Made by a program: the position numbers and the translations under genes. The notes under the pieces are model-generated. The model was given only the letters and a program-made list of their open reading frames with translations, was not told the origin of the DNA and searched no databases. From Lumbricus rubellus (lineage: Eukaryota; Annelida; Clitellata; Crassiclitellata; Lumbricidae), in NCBI GenBank assembly GCA_945859605.1, contig OX243828.1, positions 26,096,633 through 26,160,632 of the forward strand: DNA of 64,000 nt, read 5' to 3'. The stretch's first letter is position 1. Each line of letters begins with the position of its first letter. Shown one piece after another: positions 44,601 to 53,885 of this stretch.

Positions 44601-44643
44601 TGACGATGATCTTTTGCTGAACCCTGGCATCGTGCCAACTTGA
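35667..44643 (+). CDS. P2X: P2X purinoceptor (ATP-gated cation channel)
   Basis: Eleven exons with consistent phases: 35667-35827, 36617-36788, 38109-38180, 39108-39177, 39555-39654, 40408-40494, 40932-41079, 41622-41752, 42848-43004, 43658-43765 and 44572-44643; 425 aa. Nearest in my memory to vertebrate P2X4. Seen: N-terminal YDTPK phosphorylation-type motif; TM1 at ~35-58; ATP-site lysines K76/K78 (TTKLKG), NFR (312-314) and K331 (LIKAYGI); NYRIWDVADYVVP; all ten ectodomain cysteines (TCPE, TCLTNSDC, GEC, VCYIHAWC, SSC, YCPIF, WDC, NCHP); TM2 at ~355-380 (NIGSGIGLLAI); C-terminal YKDNK, the YxxxK surface-retention motif. Trimeric plasma-membrane channel opened by extracellular ATP. The ATG at 35667 was chosen because it gives a normal short cytosolic N-terminus; an in-frame ATG lies at 35613. 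Exon 2 seems to end at a GC donor (CAG|GCAAGC); a GT at 36795 would add two residues. Confidence 0.93.
36410..36600 (+). mobile_element. LINE C-terminal fragment in P2X intron 1
   Basis: The frame [20 protein letters not shown] is that of LINE ORF2 C-termini and nearly matches 30245-30420. It ends just before the acceptor of P2X exon 2 (36616), so part of the polypyrimidine region may derive from flanking DNA. It is not part of P2X. Confidence 0.68.
36942..36981. repeat. Perfect short hairpin in P2X intron 2
   Basis: ACGTCCTGCTTGCACT pairs with AGTGCAAGCAGGACGT around a GCCAG loop. The stem core ACGTCCTGCTT is shared with the inverted repeat at 20282-20424, suggesting one small foldback family. 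Confidence 0.8.
37405..37540 (+). mobile_element. L2-type 3' tail with (GAAT)n extension
   Basis: GCTGGGCTGGGAGTGACC..GAAGGGGCGCTATATAAGTC is the LINE/SINE 3' tail, followed by a GAAT/ATTG simple repeat (37470-37538). Another tail, GAGAGGCGCTTTATAAATTT, ends at 37317. Both are in P2X intron 2. Confidence 0.7.
38512..38602 (+). mobile_element. tRNA-derived SINE, family 1, 3' fragment (copy E)
   Basis: GCGTGACACTTCGATGCAGT, CGCTGTAGTCGGAAGCGTCT and GAGTAGAGAGCTTGAAGGGG, ending GCGCTATCGAAAT. The 5' tRNA-like part is missing. P2X intron 3. Confidence 0.8.
39965..40222 (+). repeat. ~25-bp degenerate tandem repeat in P2X intron 5
   Basis: About ten copies of a unit like ATTTTGACTAATTTTAACATT with point changes and small indels, ending about 190 bp before exon 6. 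Confidence 0.8.
41843..42235. mobile_element. hAT-like MITE in P2X intron 8
   Basis: Ends CAGGGATGCCACTC and, inverted, CAGAGATGCCACTC. 8-bp duplications ATTAGCGC (41835-41842) and ATTAGTGC (42236-42243) match at 7 of 8 positions. Subterminal blocks are only loosely mirrored. No transposase. Confidence 0.82.
44060..44228 (+). mobile_element. L2-type LINE 3' end in P2X intron 10
   Basis: The plus frame reads IVGPSMWNDLSSTTHS, the LINE ORF end. Then comes the tail CGGCGCTGTCACGCTGAGAG..AAGAGGCGCTTTATAAATTC, resembling the 17650-19312 LINE terminus. Confidence 0.72.
44273..44494 (+). mobile_element. LINE ORF2 C-terminal fragment, second type
   Basis: An intact 73-codon frame includes GRKRRGRPRKKCMDEI, SGMSLEALREATRERKHWRG. 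This is the G.GRPR..W.D....... .G.SL..L...A.DR..WR end of endonuclease/RT LINEs. It lies 77 bp before P2X exon 11 and ends with a stop before the splice acceptor, so it is not a P2X exon. Confidence 0.7.
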
Positions 44644-47070
44644 ACGCATCGTGCCAACTTGAACGCATCGACTGAACGCGACTTGAACCGTTAACCTCCG
44701 TACTGGTTGTTGACCTTAGAACTGGTTGTTGACCGTGGTACAGACGGTTGACCTTTGCATGGATGGTTCATCACCTCTGTCATATTTTTTCGGATGTTTA
44801 TCTGCTGTGATTGATTTTTTACCTGTTCAGGTATTCGGTTGGCTTTCTTAGCATACCTGTACTACACAGGTATTGCATTGGCTAACGATTTGCGTACCTG
44901 CACGTAGGTGCATTGTGGACTCTTTTGTGCTCTTCCTATTCACGCTTGATTCAGTTTCGCATGACGTGATGTTATGTCCCCAGAGCTATTAACTTATTAG
45001 GCAACATTAGTTAACAAGGTGTACAAGGACTGCAGTGTATTGGTAGATATTGACTCTGTCATCATTATTCCTTGTAACCTGCAGCAGCCTAGTTTGCCTG
45101 CAGTGTCATAAGACCGGTCCCTCAATGACTTTGCGGTGATGAAATCCATACACTATTCGGTTTTTTATGTATTGACATTTTTATCTGTGAGGATATTTGC
45201 CTATCTATTACATTAATTATTTTTCTATTTTGCCCATGTTGTGTATAGTTGACTAACTTGCGCTGATGTATCGAAATAGCTTCGTAAATAAGTGCAATTA
45301 ATGTCTGGTTTGAGTGTATAAGTAGCCACAATAATTACTTGCGTACGTATTGTTTGATAGTAGAAGAAACTGTTGTATGAGGATGGTCAATATATTGAAG
45401 TGCGGAGTAGATGTCACAGTGTAAGGTTACTTTTCTTGGTCCAATGCTACTGAGGATTTGGTTAAAACTTTAGATGCACACATACACACGATCAAAGCAT
45501 GATGAAGAAATCCGTAGTGATGATGATAAGGATGATGATGATGATGATGACGACGACGATGATAACGATGATGAGAATGATGATGACGATATCTGCATTG
45601 ATTATTTTTTCTCTGTATGTATAATTGTATACAATTATTATGTAGAAGGATGGCATTTTAATCTGACCAAAAGAGCTCTTGACACTGATTAATATCTGCT
45701 AATTACAGGGTAAATGTTCTATTGAGTGTTTTAGCCAATCCTTTAGCCAATCCTTGTGGAATGATCTTAAATTGCCTAAATTATTTGATTGGTATTTTAA
45801 AATTATTTCTATGGCAACTTCGACAAGATGTAAGTTTTTATTTTTATGTACTTCTTCTGCTCTTTAATTTTTATATAAAATATTATGCTTTTTATAATGC
45901 TTTGAAATGTAAAATTACTTGTGAAATTTCTTGTAATGTAAAGTTAAACGAACTGATATTATATTCACCACATAATTATAATGAACATTGTAGAGAAGCT
46001 AATCGATATCTAAGCAGGTCTGTTTGCTCCTTCGGTTGACCTATTGAATCATATGGGTGCTCATTATTTTTTGCAAAACTGTATTTATTATATTTAATTC
46101 AGAGCATCTATATTGCGTCTCCCTAAGGTGACTATTTGGATGGACTGAGTTGTTTTTAAATTCATTGTTGATCAGTAAACAATTTTTCTCTGATTTCGCA
46201 TTTGTGTTGCCAAGCAACAGTTTTAATCACTGTCATGCCAGAATGCTAGTGGACATAAATAGTCTGGTGTGAAAGCACGTTCATTGTTGCATTCATTGTC
46301 GAAGTTCTTTAGGGCAATGATAATTGTATTGTATATGACCATATATTTATAATAAAGGGCTTCTCCACGTGGGCCGTGGTGCAAGGGCTTTACTATTGGA
46401 CAGGTGATATTTGTGACGTAATTGGCTACATTATTAGTGTCTTAAATCTCCAGACATTACTTACAGAGGTATGTTTCGTTTGATCTGCCTGCCATTATAT
46501 AATAATTTTATATCCCTGTAGATTTGGACTGATCTCAAGATAATGACCTGTTTACGGCTTGGGGTTTGATATACCATCTAATGGTGCTTTGTGAGTTAGA
46601 CTCTGAGATACAATTGAAGTGATTGATTAATGTACTGAATTTACTTTTAAGTTTCCTTCTCTGTAGAAGAAATACGAGTAGACTTGAGCAGAGTTTTTAT
46701 TACGTGAGTTACTGTGCTTTTGATAGAATGAAAGACTTTGTCTGGTGCTGGCTAATTTTTGTCAGACCTTTGTTGTTCGGTTTTGCCAATAGTCGGTTGT
46801 TTAATTGATATTGGCTTTCAGTTGGGGTGTTAGACTGTTAGTCTTGCCATTTGATGGTTTTTCTCTGTTGTTATTTATCTGGATTGTCAGTTTAAAGAGT
46901 TATAATAATTTACTTTATTTAAACAATTTGGTTGACAGACCACATCCGGTTGCAGTGTGCAGATATGCAATTGAAACAATTTACAAGAACACAAATCACA
47001 CATCTTAACTACTAACAGAACAGACAGCCTGACAATGCACGTGCGCTGATAGCAGCCGAAAAGCACGTTT
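44644..47070. other. P2X 3' UTR region and intergenic DNA
   Basis: Starts with a 19-bp tandem duplication that includes the stop codon, then ACTGGTTGTTGACC-type repeats (44700-44760). The first AATAAA I find is at 46351-46356, which would make a 1.7 kb 3' UTR if used. A (GAT)n tract (45513-45590) encodes a spurious poly-Asp frame. The 105-codon frame at 45722-46039 is AT-rich with no recognised domain. No other gene is seen. Confidence 0.45.
45513..45592 (+). repeat. (GAT)n microsatellite
   Basis: GATGATGAT with GAC variants gives a long Asp run in one frame. It is a simple repeat. Confidence 0.9.
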
Positions 47071-47074
47071 ATTC

Positions 47075-47155
47075 TATGGGTCTTCGGGAATCGAACTGAG
47101 GTCCGCTGATCTCCATGCCAGTGTGTCATCGGTTATACAATGCGCCATTGCAACC
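47075..47155 (-). mobile_element. tRNA-like SINE fragment
   Basis: On the minus strand it has an A-box-like GCGCATTGTATAACCGATGA, CACTGGCATGGAGATC and a B-box CAGTTCGATTCCC. It resembles the heads of SINE family 2 (ACACGCTGGCATAGAGAG) but lacks the body. Confidence 0.5.
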
Positions 47156-47159
47156 CCCC

Positions 47160-48180
47160 CCCTCCATTTAGTTTTTCATGTGCGGATTTGCTCATAAATT
47201 TGAGTTCATCTGTGACCTAGCATGCATTCATGGAGTTATGTCTTTCTTTCAGTGTTGAGTTTCTGAGTGCTTTTCAATGGCATGCAAAAAAGTTTTGCAT
47301 TCAATGTGTGGTTTCCCAGTGGTGAACTTGTCTATCTGAAGTTTTTAAATCACCAGCTGGACAATGTGAAGCTCCATTTAGTGCTTGGGGTATGTACGGT
47401 ATGCTAGGGATTGATTGATTTTGGAGTTTATGCGTTGGAATTCTCATTACTTGTTATAACTGCTTTAACCATTACCATAACCACATTATTTTCTTTAAAC
47501 CAAAAGTAAAGGAGTTAAACAGATGTAATAGGTTACAGATGCAATGTTTGGCTAACAAGGGTCACCCTGGAATAAACATCGAATTTAACATCGGTAGGAA
47601 GGTAATCAGGATATACAATGTAATTGAAAGTTTAGGCTTTAATACACAGTTTAAGAGAAATGTTTCTACAGAAAATGTGCACTAGTATTGTGCACTGGTT
47701 AACTAATGTGCTTTCTTTCAATGTTACATAAGTCAGCGACTTGCACATTTGTTCTCAATGACTTCCGCATCATTTAAGTCAACACAGGAAGTGCTTGTAG
47801 CCTAATAAGTGCCAATGTATTAGTGACTATAACATTAGTGACTAGATACAGACATTCCTGCCAACATTCACAGATAATCAAGTATTGATATATGCATTAT
47901 GCATACTTTGTTTGCATTGTGGGTTGATGTTGGATGGTGAAAGTGGAGCATTATGAATTCAGTGTATTGTGTTGTCATCTCGTAATTGCATACATTTATG
48001 TTTATTTAATTAGAGTATTGTACCAATAGGTATTTCACGATAAAGAAGAGGAAAAGGAGGAGAAGAAGTTGAAAAACAAGAGCAGTGGTATGATGCATTA
48101 GTGACTCCATTTGCTGCTGAGAATGGGTGAATATTAAGTACAGCTGGCTAGGTCTCTAACCTGTGTTGTACCGGTAGTCC
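47160..48180. other. No gene recognised
   Basis: AT-rich, without exon pairs, RNA genes or element ends that I can identify. Confidence 0.4.
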
Positions 48181-48194
48181 TTTTAGGCTTGTGA

Positions 48195-49075
48195 CTTTGT
48201 GGGTGGGTAGACGAATGTTTGAGTGAATGAATAGATGATTGGATGGGGAGAATTTGGGTTTAGATGAATTGATTTTTCTGGTGGGTGGAAGTGAAGAGAT
48301 GGCAGATAAATGGATGGATGGGTGGATGTATGAATGAATGGATGGATGGATAACATAAACATACTTGTTAAACTTAGGCAGTTATGTACAACTTGAGTTA
48401 TTCTTAACATGTTAACTGATTAATTGATTGACAACTGATTGTTAACTAATTTTATTAACTGATTTTGTACTTGATTGATGACTGATTAACAATTTATCAT
48501 TTGATCGTTAACTGATAATTAATTAGCGCTTGATTGATAATTAATTAACGCTTAACTGATAATTAATTAGCACTTGATTTATCCTGTATAATTAACAATT
48601 GTTTATTGTTGAGTTTTTGTTGCATTGAGGGGATTTTGTTTTTAAACAATTTTTAGCTGATTCAAAGACAAATAACTATTTTGTCAGATTATTGTATTAT
48701 AAGCAATGATTACCGTACACACTGGACCAATTTTGATGATGATTTCTAATGTTATGTGAAATATTGTGTTGTCGTAGACTTGCTTTGGAAAAGTAGTTTT
48801 GTGCTGTACATCGACCATGAGAGAATATTTTAAAAAATTATTTTAGGGGCGAAGAAGTAAATGACGCGTTGTTATTTTTGGATGGACTGGTAAATGGAAG
48901 ACTGGAAAGATAAAATTGGAAAGATGGATGGATGAGTGGATGGATGCATGGATGGATGGATGTATGAGTGGATGGGTGTATGAGTGGATGGATGGATGGA
49001 CGGATGATGGATGGATGGGTAGGTGTGGATGGGTGGGTTGGTGGACGGACGGATGAAGGGACGGATGAGTGAGTT
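48195..49075. repeat. GGAT/GAAT minisatellites and ATTAACTGATT repeats
   Basis: (GGAT/GAAT)n tracts at 48200-48355 and 48878-49070 flank an AT-rich zone (48400-48600) built from repeated ACTGATTAATTGATTG and GATAATTAATTAGCGCTT words. The His/Pro/Ser/Ile-rich minus frames are translations of the GGAT tract. Confidence 0.85.
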
Positions 49076-49119
49076 GCAAAATGATTGAGTGGAGGGATTA
49101 TGTCAGTTTCGATTGTGGG

Positions 49120-49275
49120 TCCTGTCATCTGTAATGGCCTCCCATTAGCCTTACGATCGATGCATAGGCTAAGCTCGTCTGCTTTTTATAAGCCACTCAA
49201 ATCATACTCTCTTAGCTGTGGCTGGGCTGGGAGCACCTCTTGGTTGATCTCTTGAAGAGGCTATATAAATTCTCT
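49120..49275 (+). mobile_element. L2-type LINE 3' end
   Basis: CTGTAATGGCCTCCCATTAG keeps the (W/C)NGLPL-type end of the LINE ORF. The tail GTGGCTGGGCTGGGAGCACC..TCTTGAAGAGGCTATATAAA follows, with a GAATGGAT-rich simple repeat afterwards. Confidence 0.65.
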
Positions 49276-49587
49276 GAATGACTGAAGTAATGATATATGT
49301 ATGTATGGAACTATGGATGGATCAGTAGTTGAATGAATGGCTGGATGGATATTACGATGTTGGATCCCATGGCTAGGCGAGTTGATGAATGAACTAATTG
49401 GATTTAAGATAATAATGGCTGTATTTTCGGATTGGTGAAACAGTAAATTGATTAATAGTTTCTTAATGACTATGACCATGTTTGAATTAAATCACTGACC
49501 GACATTTTGCATCCAAATTGGCTACTAATACATGTAGATTCCACTTAAAATAAAAGTCCAGCGTAGCCTACATGGTCAATGTACGCG

Positions 49588-49812
49588 CGGTGGTGTAAGC
49601 TTATAGTGGGTATGTTCGTTGCCCTGCAGCCGTAGGGTTGCAGCTTCGAATCCACCTCAAGTCGCCGCGTAGGGACTTGAGCAAGTCCTTTACTTGTAAT
49701 TGCTCATGCGCTTTGGCGTGAAACTCCGATGCAGTAGCCTACGTGTCCGCGCTGTAGTCGGGAGCGCCTCTGAGAAGCGAGCTTGAATGGGCGCTATGAC
49801 AAGTGCACATAC
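49588..49812 (+). mobile_element. tRNA-derived SINE, family 1, copy F
   Basis: Head GCGCGGTGGTGTAAGCTTAT, B-box-like GGTTGCAGCTTCGAATCC, body AAGTCCTTTACTTGTAATTG, and tail TTGAATGGGCGCTATGACAAG. The body carries an extra TAGCCTACG after GATGCAG compared with the 60239-60455 copy. Confidence 0.85.
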
Positions 49813-51062
49813 TAACAAACAATATAGGTCTACAAGACCACGATGTGATTTTATTTTCAGTGTAGACTTCTAATGTCTGGCCAAGTCAGACATGTAGGCC
49901 TATACGTGCGATCCTCTTTTTGGACAGACACCACGGTGCATGTAGGCCTAAATCTCTGTTATTCCAGAGCGCAGTGCTTCCGATCATTCATGCAGGCTAT
50001 ATTACTTGCGGATGAACAGCAAAACCGTGTGTATCAGAAAATGGATTTTGCACACAGCTTGATCCGCGCGGAACGGATTCCGCTCAATTTCCGGCTTCAG
50101 GGAGGAAGTGGAGAGGGAGGAGGCGGTAGAGCTGACGGAAATGGTCGTGTGTCGGGTCTCTAATGACTTCGAGGTTACTATATATTAGTAGTTAGGCGTA
50201 TTAGACCTATGCGTATAGCTTCGTTTCCCATTTGCAGCGTGATTTGCTCAATTAAGCGTCAAACGCGATTGACGTCGGAACGATGCTGCGAGGTGAAGGA
50301 TACGTCATGGCCGGTCGATGAAGTAATTGCTTCCGGAAAAACGAACAACCAAGTTCATGATTGGGTATGTATGTATATATGCAAACTTACATTATAATAT
50401 ATAGGCCTATCTAATATATAATTTTTATTTTATGTAATTGCATGTGCACGATTTTGGCGAATTAAGGATATGCAGTTGTGCATATGGGTTACATTCACTA
50501 GGCCTATACCGTAGGCCTAGAGTATAGACGGTAAGTTATATGTGTAATAGGCCTATAATATTATAGGATGGAAAGTAGCCTAAGTTCATGTGTGTTATAG
50601 GCCTAATAAACTATATATAACTTTAAGCAAGTGTAAGCTTATTGCATAGGCCTTAGCCGTTTTAATATTGTTATAAGCCTATAATTTTTATTGTATAGGT
50701 AACTATAGGCCTATGTCTTAATATTGCTTATAATTAGGCCTATATAGGTTATTCATAAAGGACTATATAATTATATTATATTATCTGCTCAATTCACTTA
50801 GGTAGGTAGGTAGGTATGTATACATGCATGAGCTATGTATGAAGGACTTGCCCAAGGTCCTTACGAAGTTACGCGGTGGCTTGAGGTACATTTTGCAATT
50901 TGATATATTCATTATGGTTGCATTTTTTGTATTATAGTCTACATGTAATTAACAATGATGCCACATGTGCTGAAAACTCAAAGAACACCGACCTATGTGC
51001 CTATAATTTATTAAGCCTTAGTGATAGGCTGATAGCGCCCTTTCTAGACTCAGGAGCGCTCC
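49813..51062. other. TAGGCCTA-rich region with two possible exons
   Basis: Two spans look exon-like on the plus strand: 49998-50150 (after [44 protein letters not shown], then a Gly-rich run, ending before GTCGTG) and 50239-50368 (after CCATTTGCAG; VICSIKRQTRLTSERCCEV..VIASGKTNNQVHDW, ending before GTATGT). I do not recognise the protein and cannot prove they belong together. From 50400 to 50760 the DNA is AT-rich and unusually dense in TAGGCCTA (about nine). A SINE fragment lies at 50836-50890, and an L2-type tail (minus) at 51025-51062 is cut by the hAT-like insertion at 51071. Confidence 0.35.
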
Positions 51063-51339
51063 CATCAGCCCAGTGGCGGATTTAGTACGGGCCCGGGGGG
51101 TCTGTTCGCCCCCCCGTGCCCCTTGGGAAAAAGTGGCGCCCCCTCGGACCGCAACGGTACTTATGACTTAAACCTAAAAATGTCCTTCGTGGAAAGTAAA
51201 TTCTCTTGCCTTTGCCAGATTATTGCATTCTATGTTTTTTCGACTTTACGCAATCACACCATGAATTTAACACTTATTAAAGAATTACTTATTATTTTTA
51301 TTTCTATGGCCCTTTGCCACTTTGTGTAGGCCTATTATC

Positions 51340-51655
51340 CCGCCAAAAAATTCAACTTGCCGTAAGGCCCTAATGATGATGATGATGATGGTTCTCTGCT
51401 CAAAGGTAGTTTCATTGGCTGTACGCCTCTGGGGATGAGATGAGTGAGGTGGTTTCCCGTTGCCTTCCCCACAGACAATGATGGGGAGGCTAAGCAACTT
51501 GCCCAATGTCGCTCCGCAGGAGCTTGCGCCACCGCGTCCCACACGTGCTAGCCCGAGATATCTAATTCTCTGAGTGCCAATTCTCAGCCTGGGCTTGAAC
51601 CGCAGGACGAATGCCGCTCTCGCTTACCGGTGCAGCTAACTAGGCCAGTACAATT
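51340..51655 (-). mobile_element. tRNA-derived SINE, family 3
   Basis: Read on the minus strand: head TACTGGCCTAGTTAGCTGCA, B-box CGGTTCAAGCCC, a body with GACGCGGTGGCGCAAGCTCC, GGGAAGGCAACGGGAAACCA and CAATGAAACTACC, and an (ATC)n tail at 51370-51390. The 85-codon minus frame is accidental. Confidence 0.68.
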
Positions 51656-52401
51656 TTATATATTAAATAAATGATGTTTTTCAACCGGATATCGTAAACT
51701 ACCCTGACGGGCCTGATTGAAGATTATCAAGTTATTTGCGATTGACAATGACAAACGAACGTCTATCTGGTTTGGCAGCCAAATTGGCATTAACTTCAAC
51801 TGAACGTGGTCCTGCTGAGAACATCGACTTTGAATCAACTGTAGGGCCTAAAATCGTTTTGCTTCAATGAAATCACGCAGAAAGCTTTTTATATAAACTA
51901 ACAAGACAGTTTCTGCGTGAAGCTTGGGCCAATATCCAATAAATTACATTAATAAATATGTTTTATATAATAGGCATAGGCTAAATATGATAACGCGAAA
52001 AAGGGTAATAGTAGACCAGTCTTTCAAACAGTGAAGCAGCTTACGGGATCGTTCGTCCCTCGTACCACGGCCATCAGAGATGCCTTCGGCCAGAAAATTG
52101 TCGATCCAGAGAGAGTGAATCAGAGATGGAAAGAATACTGCGAGGAACTATACATCGAAGTAGATGAGCACGTAGAGATTGACATCAAAGAAATGGAACC
52201 ACCGCCGCTGAAGGAAGAGATCAGGCGCGCAGTAATGAAGTCGGCGTCACGAAAGGCACCAGGTCCCGATGACGTGGCAGCTGAATTACTGAGGTTTGGA
52301 GGAGAAATGACGGTGACCAAACTGCATGAGATATGTACGGAGGTGTGGAAGACTGGAGTATGGCCGAAAGAATGGACTCAATCAACATTCATCCCACTTC
52401 C

Positions 52402-52495
52402 CAGGGGTTATTTTAAGGAAATTTGTCAACTGCACATAATTACCAGAATAGCCTCCTACATCGGGTAGATTGGTCATTATTGAGACTAAGGCCTA

Positions 52496-52545
<50 letters not shown>

Positions 52546-53885
52546 GTTATTATTATTAATATTATTATCATTATTATGATAATGTAACTGGCTAAGTTTA
52601 TAAACCTACTTCTCCAAAGAGCAGTGTTTAATCTAGTCTCCATCCGCTGGGGGGAAATCAGATTGGGGGGGGGAGACAATCGAGTGTCTGAAGGACTCTC
52701 ATGAGGCGCGTAGCGCCGAGACTGGTAGGGGAGTGTACCGTATGAGAGGGGATGTGCCCTCCACATCAGAAATTTTTTGAATTTCCACATTGCAATGGTA
52801 CCATTTTAAGGTGTCATCTTAAGAAAATACCTGTAGTTTTCAGTGCTTATAAGAGTGGGCTAATACTTCAATAAATATAAGCAACACGTAACAAATATTT
52901 GGGGTGGGGCTATTTCCACACTATAATGGTACCCTTTTAAGGTGCCATTTTAGCAAAATAACTCCATTAGACTATTCAGTACTGACAAAAAAAGGGTTTT
53001 AGGATTCAATATATATATACTATTATAATTACAAAAAAATATCTTTATGTATCGAGTTCAGCAGCTCAGTTCTCCAGTTGCTGAGTTATTCTAATGAATA
53101 AATGCAGACATGAATATAATAGTAGCCTATATAAGCAGACTTTTCAGCACTATATCAGTTTAACCCTATTTCCCAAGATGGTCCTGAATTGCTGACCAGG
53201 ACGTGCTTTCTGAAATCATATTTATGGTACACAAGCCAACCAAGAACTAATAAACTACAGGTACCAAATCAGGTAGCCATGCATGTGTAGTAATGATGTT
53301 GTTTTTAGGTTTTACTATATGTGTTCAAATAATAGGACCAAACATTTTGAAATTTTACAGTTTAAAATTGGAAGGATACCACTGGTGAGAAGCCATTCAG
53401 TTGTACAAAAGTAGTATTTGTACAAATATTAGCAGTAAGTTATTCTCATTTTAGCAGGATTGTGTCATATATTATGATAGTAAAATAATAACATTATAAC
53501 CATTAACCATATAATAATTAATAGTATTAGGCCCTATGCAGTATATTAAAAAGTTCACGTAATACGATGATGTAAACAGCAACTAAGCTAAGCGTTATTT
53601 GGCTTGCAATCAGACAGCTTGTTTGAATATACCATGTCTTTATGTCTAGACTTGTTTTCTTGTATTTTATGCCAATAGAGTTGGCAATAGAAATTTAAAA
53701 TTAAATTCACGGCAAAAATGTCTTATAATCTTGTTTGTTACAATTAGTTTAAAATATATTAGCTACTTACATTGTTTATGCGATTGTGTGTAAAAAAGTA
53801 ACTGCACAAAACCTGATTTTCAACTGCACAAATTCGTTTTCCAACTACACACTTTGTGTCCAGCTGCACGTTAAAATAACCCCTG
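52402..53885. mobile_element. hAT-like element nested in the LINE
   Basis: Ends CAGGGGTTATTTTAAGG and, inverted, CAGGGGTTATTTTAACG. An exact 8-bp duplication CCACTTCC lies at 52394-52401 and 53886-53893. Subterminal blocks mirror (GTCAACTGCACA / TGTGTCCAGCTGCACG). It contains an (ATT)n tract (52497-52545) and an R3-family repeat (52620-53030). No transposase. Removing it plus one duplication restores the LINE reading IPLPKKGDP. Confidence 0.92.
52620..53030 (+). repeat. Interspersed repeat family 'R3', copy 3
   Basis: Blocks GGCGCGTAGCGCCGAG, GAGAGGGGATGTGCCCTCCA, TTTCCACATTGCAATGGTAC, TTTTAAGGTGTCATCTTAAG and ACTTCAATAAATATAA are shared in order with 20890-21285. Its second half repeats the first (TTTCCACACTATAATGGTAC near 52912). 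Confidence 0.6.

Noticed and set aside
45474..45692. Poly-Asp acidic protein
   Set aside because: (GAT)n simple repeat in the P2X 3' flank.
45722..46039. 105-codon frame with membrane-like segments
   Set aside because: AT-rich DNA yields Phe/Leu/Tyr/Ile codons by chance; no start context, family or signal features convincing enough.
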